From: SAR324 cluster bacterium
Lineage (GTDB): Bacteria > SAR324 > NAC60-12
Assembly (NCBI GenBank): GCA_028282505.1
Contig: JANQHV010000058.1
Span: forward strand, 1-48,157
Direction: 5' to 3'
DNA length: 48,157 bases
The first letter of the stretch is position 1; each line of letters begins with the position of its first letter. A program made the position numbers and the translations under genes. A model generated the notes under the pieces. That model worked only from the letters and a program-made list of their open reading frames with translations. It was not told where the DNA came from and searched no databases. Of the stretch, positions 1 through 8,400 are shown piece by piece.

Positions 1-74
1 ATTTGATGTGGTTTAAACCAGTTTTTTAAAATGCTTCCAAGCATTTTAAAAAACTGGTTTAAACCACATCAAAT
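1..74. repeat. Perfect 36-bp-arm palindrome at window edge
   Basis: Bases 1-36 are the exact reverse complement of bases 39-74, separated by CC. Each arm also contains the small palindrome GGTTTAAACC. As RNA this would be a 36-bp hairpin with a 2-nt loop, far longer than a normal intrinsic terminator and without a U-tract. Because it starts at base 1, it may be the end of an assembled contig (inverted-repeat or fold-back artefact), half of a longer inverted repeat, or a genuine hairpin or mobile-element end. The symmetry is directly seen; the origin is not decidable here. Confidence 0.9.
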
Positions 75-76
75 AT

Positions 77-104
77 CAACTCGATCAACATTACTTGTCG
101 AGTT
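77..104. repeat. Short inverted repeat next to the large palindrome
   Basis: AACTCGA (78-84) and TCGAGTT (98-104) form a 7-bp stem with a 13-nt loop, just after the long palindrome and upstream of the possible lipoprotein at 199. No T-tract follows. It could be a protein-binding site or chance; weakly supported. Confidence 0.3.
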
Positions 105-198
105 TGTGTAGATAACTTGATGGCAAGAGATGGAGTCGAAAAAATTAATGAGACTTGTGCGGAAGTTCAACAGCAGTTAATGTCCTCAATGGGAAACA

Positions 199-432
199 GT
201 GCTTAACTCTATAAATGTATTTTTTTACTTGTCCAATTTCTGGAAGCTTTGCTGTTTTTTGATATTTGCTTTCTTTCTTGCGGGATGCGTGAAAGGAAAC
301 GCAGGAGTGTATACGTTTCCCTGGTGTGCTCAGGAACCGAATTATGAAAAAGTAGTACGATGTGAACGAGGCAAAGAACCCCAAGACTATCGTAGTTTCA
401 GTTCACCAAAACTTCCCTTTGATGATCTATAA
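199..432 (+). CDS. Possible small lipoprotein (77 aa, GTG start)
   Basis: No family recognised. The reading frame has a short N-terminus, a hydrophobic stretch and a lipobox ending FLAGC at about residue 29. It then has a short polar tail with two more cysteines and the sequence YTFPWCAQEP. This is the layout of a small exported lipoprotein. The GTG at 199 lacks a clear Shine-Dalgarno sequence. A TTG at 229 would give a more compact signal peptide (MSNFWK followed by the hydrophobic core), also without a good ribosome site. It converges with the DUF169 gene (ends at 449). The length is small enough that it could be chance coding, but the lipobox at the right place argues for a real gene. Confidence 0.4.
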   Translation: MLNSINVFFYLSNFWKLCCFLIFAFFLAGCVKGNAGVYTFPWCAQEPNYEKVVRCERGKEPQDYRSFSSPKLPFDDL

Positions 433-448
433 TACACAAAAAGTTGTG

Positions 449-1204
449 TTACCCACTAAGCCGAGCAAGTGATTCCTGATAGGTAGGAAGTTGTCCTGCT
501 TCTATATCTTGGCGTCGCAATAAATGAAACTGGCTTAACGTTTTGTTAGCCTTGCTGAGAGAGATAATTCGCTCTGCATATTGTTGTATTTTGTTGCCAG
601 GAAACGCCCATAGTGCAATATCATCTGTCAGAGCATCCAGATAGGCACGGGCTCCACAACAGCCCAAACTTAAGGCGGCTTGACCGGTGTTGATTGTTTG
701 GGGAATGATAGCACAGGCAGGACGCCCCATAGCAGGAGGAATGCCAGGGTCCAGTTGTTGAATTGCTTCCGTAATAATGAGTCCTTGCTGGGAATGAACG
801 AAGAGCAATACAGCGTCAGGTGGTAAAGGAGAGGCTGCCAGAGGGGCATAGATGACATGCTTACTCTCTTTTTCTAATACAGGAATTCTGGGAACATCGT
901 CTTCTCTGACATAGTCCATATCCGCCATCACTTTGAGAACAGCTTGTAATTCGTTTGGATAGTCGGGGGAAGGAGTTGCCATATGATGGGTATGAACACC
1001 AACTGCACACATTTCATGATCGAGTGTAGACGTAGCAAATGCTCCTTGAGCAGCCTCTTGCCAAAAAACGCAACCTCCTGGTACTTTTCCTTGAAAAGCA
1101 GACACTCCATTGGGAATAGAATCTGTAATACACACCGCAATTGGAGGCATCGTTAAATTCAAGGATGCTTTGAGGGATTCACTAATTTCAGAATAAGAAG
1201 TCAT
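449..1204 (-). CDS. DUF169 family protein
   Basis: 251 residues, recognised as DUF169 by the conserved cysteine/glycine motifs PGGCVFW (C45), HEMCAVGVHTHH (C66), GRPACAIIP (C164) and LGCCGARAYL (C182-C183). DUF169 proteins have no firmly assigned biochemical role; the cysteines suggest metal or redox binding, which is inference. The start is supported by AAAGGAATT directly before the ATG. It is the last gene of a probable three-gene minus-strand unit behind ndh (63-bp gap) and the XRE regulator, so it may act in the same redox context as NDH-2. No signal peptide or membrane segment is visible, so it is probably cytoplasmic. Confidence 0.85.
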   Translation of the reverse strand: MTSYSEISESLKASLNLTMPPIAVCITDSIPNGVSAFQGKVPGGCVFWQEAAQGAFATSTLDHEMCAVGVHTHHMATPSPDYPNELQAVLKVMADMDYVREDDVPRIPVLEKESKHVIYAPLAASPLPPDAVLLFVHSQQGLIITEAIQQLDPGIPPAMGRPACAIIPQTINTGQAALSLGCCGARAYLDALTDDIALWAFPGNKIQQYAERIISLSKANKTLSQFHLLRRQDIEAGQLPTYQESLARLSG

Positions 1205-1267
1205 AATTCCTTTTAATAGGGGAAGTTAAATAAAGAGTAGCTGGCTTGTTATAGAACCGCTATCAAA

Positions 1268-2590
1268 TCAATGCACCATTTGAGCTACTGGCTTTGGACT
1301 GCGAGTCTTTTTGTCAAGTTGAACAGGTTTCGGTGTTTTTTCATAAAAACGCCATTCTTTATTGATAATCAGACGCGCTCCTTTGTGAAAGCTAAGATGA
1401 GCAATAGCCCATTGAACAATCACAAACAAGCGATTTTTGAATCCAGTTAAATAATAAATATGGATCGTCAGCCACAGAATCCATGCAAAAAATCCATGAA
1501 ATTGGAATGTTCCCACTTCAGCAATGGCTCGGTTGCGTCCAATGGCAGCCATCTGTCCTTTATCTCTGTATTTAAAACTCAAACGAGCTTTGCCTTGGAT
1601 TTCCCTGAGAATATTCTTGGCCAAAAATTTTCCTTGTTGCATTGCAACTGGGGCAATGCCAGGAAGCATTTTTCCATCTTGATCAGAAAAATGAGCCTGA
1701 TCACCAGCAACAAAAACCTCAGAGTGTCCTTCAACACTCATATCATCTGACACTAAAATTCGTCCCTGCGGATCTAATGGAAATCCCAATTGTTTGCCAA
1801 TGCTGGCAGACTCCACACCTGCGGCCCAAAGAACAGTCGCTGCCTGAATACGCTCCTTACCAATTTGTACACCATTTTTATCAACATGTGTCACATAGCT
1901 GGACGTCCAGGCTTGTACTCCTAATTTTTCTAAATTTCGTGTCGCCTGGCTCGATAACTTTTCCGAAAAGGCTGGCAATATTCTTGGTCCTGCTTCGACT
2001 AATATGATGCGAGTTAGTTTAGGGTCAATATTGCGAAAATCACGGGCAAGGGTATATCGACTCATTTCTCCAATCGCTCCGGCTAATTCCACTCCTGTGG
2101 GTCCTGCTCCTACAATCACAAATGTCAATAACTGTTTTTGACGTTGAGGATCATTTTCTCTTTCTGCTTCTTCAAGTGCATTCAGAACTCTTCGTCGAAT
2201 TTCTGTAGCCTGTTCTATTGTTTTTAAGCCTGGGGCATGTTCTTCCCATTCATTATTTCCAAAATAGGTATGTTTGGCTCCACATGCTAAAATCAAATAG
2301 TCATAGGAAAATAAACCACAGTCAACAATCACTTGACGTTTTTCAAAGTCAACACCTTCAACAAGTCCTTTGAGCACACGAATGTTTTTATATCTCGAAA
2401 GAAGACTGCGGATAGGAATGGCAATTTCGGCTGGACTTAGTCCGGCCATGGCAACCTGATATAGCAAAGGCTGGAATAAATGATGATTTTTACGATCAAT
2501 GACCGTAACTTCTATTCCCTTCTTATTGCCTAAAAGTTTTGCTGCATTCAGTCCCGCAAATCCTGCTCCAACAATGATGACCTTTTTCAT
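1268..2590 (-). CDS. ndh: Type II NADH dehydrogenase (NDH-2)
   Basis: 440 residues, the usual size for NDH-2, the non-proton-pumping NADH:quinone oxidoreductase on the inner face of the membrane. An FAD-binding GAGFAG motif lies at residues 8-13. A second nucleotide-binding GAGPTGVELAG motif starts near 161 (NADH). LWAAGVE and the EVFVAGDQA region, typical of the family, are also present. The C-terminal part contains an aromatic/hydrophobic stretch (about 372-405, ILWLTIHIYYLTGF) that is the expected membrane-association segment. CAGGAAAAAA before the ATG is an acceptable ribosome site. It is 51 bp downstream of the XRE regulator on the same strand and is probably controlled by it. Confidence 0.93.
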   Translation of the reverse strand: MKKVIIVGAGFAGLNAAKLLGNKKGIEVTVIDRKNHHLFQPLLYQVAMAGLSPAEIAIPIRSLLSRYKNIRVLKGLVEGVDFEKRQVIVDCGLFSYDYLILACGAKHTYFGNNEWEEHAPGLKTIEQATEIRRRVLNALEEAERENDPQRQKQLLTFVIVGAGPTGVELAGAIGEMSRYTLARDFRNIDPKLTRIILVEAGPRILPAFSEKLSSQATRNLEKLGVQAWTSSYVTHVDKNGVQIGKERIQAATVLWAAGVESASIGKQLGFPLDPQGRILVSDDMSVEGHSEVFVAGDQAHFSDQDGKMLPGIAPVAMQQGKFLAKNILREIQGKARLSFKYRDKGQMAAIGRNRAIAEVGTFQFHGFFAWILWLTIHIYYLTGFKNRLFVIVQWAIAHLSFHKGARLIINKEWRFYEKTPKPVQLDKKTRSPKPVAQMVH

Positions 2591-2641
2591 TTTTTTCCTG
2601 ATTGAGTATAGTTGTGATTCATTTAGAAACTCTAGAATCCT

Positions 2642-3088
2642 TTATGCCTGTACCCTAACACCAATCAAATCTAACGCTTCTTGAGCAGATAGATTGAGAT
2701 CAAAATAACTTTCTGGCACTTTGAAAACCGAAGACAAACGATGAATTGCAATATTATGGTCGTTCCTATTTCGTTCTAAATCCAAATAATAGGAGGGAGT
2801 GAATCCATAGTCTAAAGATACTTGTTCTGCTGATTTACCTCGAAACAAGCGAATAAATTTTACTCGTCCTCCTAACGTTGTCATGTCTACCTTATCTAAC
2901 AAGCCAACTTCTGTAATGGAGAGGTTGAGTGTGTGAGCCAGACGAGACAAAAACACGTCTTTAGGCGATGTCTCTCCTTGTTCCCATTGTCGAATGCTGG
3001 TTTGTGAAACACCTAAACGCCTTGCTAGTTCTTTGCGATTGATGTTGCGATCTTTCGACCATTTGTAGATCTTGCCTTTGAACTCCAT
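2642..3088 (-). CDS. XRE-family regulator with two HTH domains
   Basis: 148 residues holding two helix-turn-helix XRE-type units. The first is at about residues 5-60, with RKELARRLGVSQTSIRQWEQG as the recognisable HTH core. The second, more diverged, is at about 72-130 (SAEQVSLDYGFTPSYYLDLER). No other sensory domain is seen. The ATG is preceded by GGAG. The gene heads the XRE-ndh-DUF169 unit. The 337 bp in front of it carry two near-identical 25-bp palindromes (3163-3187, 3293-3317), one next to a plausible -10 box. That is the pattern of autoregulation; binding by this protein is inferred. A redox or metabolic signal is plausible given the neighbour, but nothing in the sequence shows it. 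Confidence 0.85.
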   Translation of the reverse strand: MEFKGKIYKWSKDRNINRKELARRLGVSQTSIRQWEQGETSPKDVFLSRLAHTLNLSITEVGLLDKVDMTTLGGRVKFIRLFRGKSAEQVSLDYGFTPSYYLDLERNRNDHNIAIHRLSSVFKVPESYFDLNLSAQEALDLIGVRVQA

Positions 3089-3136
3089 ACTCCGTCAATC
3101 TCCTTTCATGCTCAGAAAATTGAAAGTTTAGCTGCT

Positions 3137-3142
3137 TGTATA
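3137..3142 (-). promoter_or_regulatory. Candidate -10 box for the XRE-ndh unit
   Basis: On the minus strand TATACA lies about 50 bp before the regulator's ATG. The matching -35 position falls at the edge of the palindrome 3163-3187, so a bound regulator would block polymerase. The -35 itself (TTTAAA) is poor, so this is tentative. Confidence 0.35.
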
Positions 3143-3162
3143 CTATTGTTTTTCTGAATTTT

Positions 3163-3187
3163 AAATAGCACCAAATTGGTACTATTT
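3163..3187. promoter_or_regulatory. Putative operator O1 of the XRE regulator
   Basis: Arms AAATAGCACCA and TGGTACTATTT around AAT, symmetric except for one base pair. The same arms recur in the palindrome at 3293-3317, 130 bp further upstream. It is located 75 bp before the XRE start and overlaps the inferred -35 region. Interpreted as a repressor binding site. Confidence 0.75.
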
Positions 3188-3292
3188 CAGATTAGAATTA
3201 TCCTTTGAATGACCAAAAATATCATTTACCAATTTGATAAAGAAAATTGTTTATTTTTCCTGATAAATGGAAAGTACAAATGGTTTAATATT

Positions 3293-3317
3293 AAATAGCA
3301 CTAATTTAGTGCTATTT
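3293..3317. promoter_or_regulatory. Putative operator O2 of the XRE regulator
   Basis: Perfect palindrome with arms AAATAGCACTA and TAGTGCTATTT around ATT, flanked by further AT-rich partial symmetry (TAATATTA on either side). It matches O1 in sequence and length. The two sites are 130 bp apart start to start, which would allow looping or cooperative occupancy; that is inference. Confidence 0.75.
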
Positions 3318-3384
3318 CAATATTAAAGTTAAAAGCAAGCCGATTCTTTGAAAAATACTGTCGTGAAAACAGGTCTCAGGAAAA

Positions 3385-3412
3385 GTACACATGACCAAGT
3401 TGTTGAGTGTAC
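3385..3412 (-). terminator. Weak terminator candidate after the signalling operon
   Basis: A 6-bp stem (GTACAC with GTGTAC) with a 16-nt loop, followed on the minus strand by TTTTCC. It sits 14 bp beyond the stop of the REC-PAS kinase. The stem is short and the T-run only four, so low confidence. Confidence 0.25.
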
Positions 3413-3425
3413 CAACGTTATCTCA

Positions 3426-5411
3426 TCATATAGAATCTTGGAAGATTGGCAAAGTAATAGTGGCAGTGGTCCCTTGTCCTACGCAGGATTCAAATGTCAG
3501 AGTTCCGCCATGTTCCTGAATAATGCTATCAGAAATTGATAAACCCAGTCCTGTTCCGCCCAACTCTCGTTTGGTGGTAAAAAAAGGGTCTTTGATATTT
3601 TTGAGAACATCCGCTGGCATTCCAATCCCTTCGTCTTTGACTTGTACTAAAACATGGTTCTGTTCCTCGTTCAAAGCAGTGGTCAAGGATATCTGTTTTT
3701 GAGAATCTGGCAATGCCTCACAAGCATTGATGATGAGGTTGATGATGACTTGTTCCAGGCGTTGGAAATTACCTCGAATTGCGGGCAATCTGGCTGCGCA
3801 TTCCAATACAAAATAGTGAGTGGCTTTTTTAATTTGATTTTGTGTGAGTGTGACCGATGAGCGAACCGCTTCGTTGATGGCAACTTTTTGATCCATCCCG
3901 GAGACATCCTGTCGGGCAAAATCTTTCAAGTTAGTAACAATGTCTTTGATTCGTTGAGACCCCTCACGAACTGCGGAAATCAGAATTGGGACACGCTCCC
4001 GGGCTGTACTGTATGGTATGGAACCAAGTGAAAAATCCTCGCCAGTGCTTTGATATTTGTCCAGGATTGGTACCAATTCCTGCCAAATATTTTCAAGAAT
4101 TGGTATATTGAGCATGATGAAACTATTGGGATTATTGATTTCGTGGGCGACTCCTGCGACTAACACTCCAAGAGAAGACAGTTTATCGGTTTGGATCAAT
4201 TGTTCGCGTTGGCGCTCTGCTTCTTGTTGTGCCTGTCTTTCTTTAGAAATATCAATACCAATCGAAACAACATGCAGGGAAGCTGTGACGTTGTCGTAAA
4301 AATATGACTTGTTCCAGGAAATTAACCGTTGCTCTCCTTGCTTGGTTTGCCAGTGATATTCGGTACTCAAAAAAAATTCTGTTTTCAGAAGTTGAGCAAA
4401 TTTTTCTTTCACCAACTCTTGTTCTTGGGGAGGTGGTAGTAATTCCCAAATACAATGGTCATGTACTTCTTCAAAAGAGTATCCACTCAATTTTTCACAG
4501 GCTTTGTTAAAACGGTCAATTTTTCCGTCCTTATCGCACACGACAATCAATGCCCTGGCTGTATCAAGAACCGCATTAATGAAGTTGCGCTCATTGCGTA
4601 ACATCTCTTCTGCTTTTTTACGTTCTGTGAGATCACGCACCGCTATTAACAAATGCGTTGCCCCTTGAAACAAAAAGCTTATCTTACGCACTTCGACATG
4701 ACGCCGAGAACCATCTTTACATATGATAACAGCTGATGAAAAAAATTGCTTTTTGGATTTAATTTGTTCCTTGCTCTCTCCAATGAGATGATTGTAGGCA
4801 GGATGAATTAATTTTTTCATCGGCATGTTGATCAATGATTCTCTGGAGTAACCATACATCTCACATGCTGCGGGATTGGCTTCTACAACCATTCCATCGA
4901 GGTTGACAATGAGAAATGTTTCAGCTGCGTTAAAGACCGATTGGTATAATTGTTCGCTTTCCCCAAGAGCCTTTGTGCGTTCCTCAACAATGCTTTGCAA
5001 GTGATTTTTTTCCTGACGCAATTGATCTTCTGCTTGTTTAATCCTCAATGCCACTTTGACTTGTGCCACTAACTCTGCTTCGTCAATGGGTTTTGCTAAA
5101 AAAGCATCCGCTCCGAGTTCCAGTCCTTTGATACGACTGTGTGAGTTGGTTTGAATCGCTGTTAGCATAATCACAGGGATACGTTTTGTGGTTTCGTTGG
5201 ATTTCAATTGCTGGCACACTTCAAACCCATCCATACCTGGCATGATGATGTCCAGTAAAATGGTATCTGGCATTTCAGCTTTTGCCTTTTCAATGCCTTC
5301 CAGTCCTGACTGAGCAGTAAGCACAGAAATATCAGGAATCAGGCTTTTGAGCAAAGCAGATAAAGTGATCAAATTATCAAGTTTGTCATCAATTGCTAAA
5401 ATCTTTATCAT
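3426..5411 (-). CDS. REC-PAS-PAS-histidine kinase
   Basis: 661 residues. An N-terminal receiver domain (about 1-120, phospho-acceptor D54 in LLDIIMPGMDG, conserved K107 in KP) is followed by a coiled linker and two PAS domains (about 150-265 and 275-392). Next come a dimerisation/phospho-acceptor helix with H423 in AGVAHEINNP and a C-terminal HATPase domain (N-box NLIINACEAL near 558; DEGIGMP; GGTGLGLSIS). The order receiver first, kinase last indicates a kinase whose activity is tuned by phosphotransfer from another kinase, plausibly CheA or the hybrid kinase encoded just upstream (10-bp gap). No membrane segment is seen, so it is cytoplasmic. It is the last gene of the ten-gene operon; AGAAGGATAATCC before the ATG supports the start. 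Confidence 0.92.
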   Translation of the reverse strand: MIKILAIDDKLDNLITLSALLKSLIPDISVLTAQSGLEGIEKAKAEMPDTILLDIIMPGMDGFEVCQQLKSNETTKRIPVIMLTAIQTNSHSRIKGLELGADAFLAKPIDEAELVAQVKVALRIKQAEDQLRQEKNHLQSIVEERTKALGESEQLYQSVFNAAETFLIVNLDGMVVEANPAACEMYGYSRESLINMPMKKLIHPAYNHLIGESKEQIKSKKQFFSSAVIICKDGSRRHVEVRKISFLFQGATHLLIAVRDLTERKKAEEMLRNERNFINAVLDTARALIVVCDKDGKIDRFNKACEKLSGYSFEEVHDHCIWELLPPPQEQELVKEKFAQLLKTEFFLSTEYHWQTKQGEQRLISWNKSYFYDNVTASLHVVSIGIDISKERQAQQEAERQREQLIQTDKLSSLGVLVAGVAHEINNPNSFIMLNIPILENIWQELVPILDKYQSTGEDFSLGSIPYSTARERVPILISAVREGSQRIKDIVTNLKDFARQDVSGMDQKVAINEAVRSSVTLTQNQIKKATHYFVLECAARLPAIRGNFQRLEQVIINLIINACEALPDSQKQISLTTALNEEQNHVLVQVKDEGIGMPADVLKNIKDPFFTTKRELGGTGLGLSISDSIIQEHGGTLTFESCVGQGTTATITLPIFQDSI

Positions 5412-5423
5412 GGATTATCCTTC

Positions 5424-8400
5424 TCACATCCATTTTTCAATTTTGTCTACGATTTCATCGACATCAATGGGTTTGGCAATATAATCATTGCAGCCCGCTT
5501 CTATGGTTTTCTCCCTGTCTCCTTTCATGGCACGGGCGGTTACGGCAATGACAGGGATCATTTGGGTTTGTTTGTGTTCTCTAATTTTTTGTACAACAGT
5601 GAAACCATCCATTTTGGGAAGTGCCATATCCAATAGAACCAGGTCTGGCAATTCAGATATTGTTTTTTCCAACCCCTCCAGACCATCGACTGCTTCTAGA
5701 ATTTCATATTTATCTTTTAGAATGGCTCTAATGAGCACCATGTTGTCTGGAGTGTCTTCGATCACTAAGATGATTGGTTTTTCTCTACTGGCTCTAGTAG
5801 CTATAGCGTCTTGGCTATTGGGGACAGGGTGAGAGGTTTCCTTTTCTGGAAGAGGGGATTCGGGAAAATTCTCAGCAATGGGAGCCAGCATATGCTGAAC
5901 CTTATGTAACAATCCATCCCGGTCCACATCTCCTTTTTGAATCAATTGCTGGATGTGATTGGAACTAAGTTTTGCCAGGTCTTCTTTTGTCAAATCTTTG
6001 GCTGTCAGAATGAGAACAGGAATTCCAGCAGTTGCCTCCATGCTGCGAATTTTTTCCAATACTGCAAACCCATCCACTTCCGGCATCATCAAATCGAGGA
6101 TAATGCCATCCGGAACAGTATGCTCTATGTAATCAATTGCTTCCTGACCACCACGAACGGCCTCTACTGAATATCCCACACCTTCCAATGTTCGTTTTAC
6201 CTGAGTGATGGCGATTTCATTGTCTTCAACGAGTAATAGGTGATGGCTTTCTTTTGTTTCAAGAGATCGAAGAGATTTGGATACTTTTTCAATTGTTGTT
6301 AATTGTTTTTCGATTTCTTGCAACAGAGATTTTGTATCGAGATTGCTTTTGCCCAGGATAGAAGAAGCATGGGTTTCCAGTTTGTTTTTTTCTTCTGTGG
6401 TCAAATCTTTGGCCGTGACTACAATCACTGGCAGATTTTTAGTGGACGGATCATTACGCAACCGGTCCAGTACCATGAACCCATCCATTTCCGGCATCAT
6501 CAAATCCAAGACAAGCACATCGGGAATTGATTGTTTCAGCAATTCCAGACATTTTCTACCGCTCTCTACAGAAATCACTTTCATTTTTTCTTCTTCAAGT
6601 ATTCTTGTCATTTCCAGTCGGTCAATTTTATTATCATCCACCACCATGATCGAATAAGGATGAGCCCCATCAATGGTTCGTATCTCTGAAATCAATATTT
6701 CTTTGTGGACAGGTTTGGTGAGGTAGCCGACAGCCCCTAAAGCAAATCCAGTTTCTTGATCATCAGCAACCGAAATAACAATAACAGGGATATTTGCTGT
6801 TTTTTTGTTCTTTTTTAAATTCTGTAAGGTTTCCCATCCATCCATTTCTGGCATGATCACGTCCAGGGTAATGGCAAATGGATGGTGAACTTCTGCCAGC
6901 TCCAATGCTTTTTGGCCAGATGTGGCGATAACCGTATGGTAGCCTTCTTCTGAAAGGTAATTAGAAATCATCGTCACTACCTGTGGATTGTCGTCCACAA
7001 TCAAAATCGTTTTTTTCTTGGATTGAGGTGTAGCCAAAGGAAAAGATAAGGGCTCATAAGTTGGTGCAATGCCTTGCCATTCAATAGGCAAAGTGATGAT
7101 AAATTTGCTTCCCTGTCCCAAGGTGCTTTGTACTGAGATGGTTCCACCGAGCATTTTTGCCGTTTTGTTGGCAATGGAGAGTCCTAACCCTGTTCCCTCA
7201 AAGCGACGGGAGGAGCTTCCATCCACTTGCCGGAACTCTTCAAAGATGTGAGGCACATCTTCTTTAGATATGCCAATACCCGTGTCCATCACCTGGATGA
7301 CAACGGCTTCTTTTTCTCGGAAAGCTTTAATATTGATACTGCCTTGCTCAGTGAATTTAACAGCATTGCCGATGATATTTTGCAGTATTTTATGTACCCT
7401 CAATTCATCACTTTCAATTTCAGGAAAATTATTCGCAATTTGTTGGGTGATGGTAATTCCTTTTTCTTTGGCAATCAGCTCCAGACTTTCTACAATCGTT
7501 TCGATGGTTGTTTCAGGTGAAAACCATCTGAGGGAAACATCCATGCGTCCTGCTTCTATTTTTGAAAGATCCAGGATGTCATTGATCAACGCAAGCAGTT
7601 GTTTGCCATTTCGCTCAATAATTTCCAGGTACTCTCCTTGTTCTGCAGAGAGATTATCTTGTGCCTGGAGGATCAAAACACGGGAAAGTGCCATGATGGA
7701 ATTGAGTGGAGTGCGGAGCTCGTGGCTCATATTGGACAAAAATTCACTCTTCAGTCGATTGGCTTCTTCCACTTGCTGACGTTGTGCTTCCAACTCAAGA
7801 TTTTGTTGCTGGAATTCTTCTGACTGGTTTTGCAGTTCAACGGCTTGGGCACGAAGTTCACCAGCTTGAGCTTCTAGTAAGACATTTTTATTTTGTAGCT
7901 CTTCAGCTAATTTCCTGGTGTTTTCGTTTGCCCAAAGGTTGGAAAAACTCGTATTGATTCCAATTGAAGCCTGGTTGACGATTTCCAGATGTTCCTTCGA
8001 ATAGCTATGGAAGCTGGCTAGAGTAATAATGGCCATGACCTCATCTCGGATGAGAATTGGTAGTGTGATCATTGCTGTCGGAGTTGCAGAACCAATAAAA
8101 GTTTTTAACTGAAAGACAGTGTCTTGAGGGATATTTTCGATGTGAGAAATTTGTTTGGATCTCAATGTTCTGCCTATTTCTCCTTCCATAGTGGCAGCAG
8201 CAAAGGGTTGCAGGAGATCACTATTTCCCCCAATTGAGGTAAAATGCTCAAATTGTTGTTGATCACCACTGAGCAAATAGAAAGCACCCAACTGAGAATC
8301 GGTAATTTCCATGATGTCTTTGAGCAGCTCCCTGCTAAAATCAGATACATCTTTTGCTGCGACCATCGTATCGTTGATCTCTGCCACTCCATGTTGAATT

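Larger units (their letters stand above)
3089..3425. other. Intergenic control region before the XRE gene
   Basis: This 337-bp stretch separates the 3' end of the signalling operon from the XRE regulator. It holds the two operators and the -10 candidate. It also has a weak hairpin at 3385-3412 (GTACAC/GTGTAC) followed on the minus strand by TTTT, which could end the upstream operon. No credible gene is seen in it. Confidence 0.6.

Noticed and set aside
3348-3539. 63-aa plus-strand reading frame in the intergenic region before the XRE gene
   Set aside because: It overlaps the 3' end of the REC-PAS kinase antisense, has no ribosome site and resembles no family.
7270-7779. 169-aa antisense reading frame inside the hybrid kinase
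   Set aside because: Opposite a well-conserved kinase core; no recognisable motifs and no ribosome site. A shadow of the real gene.
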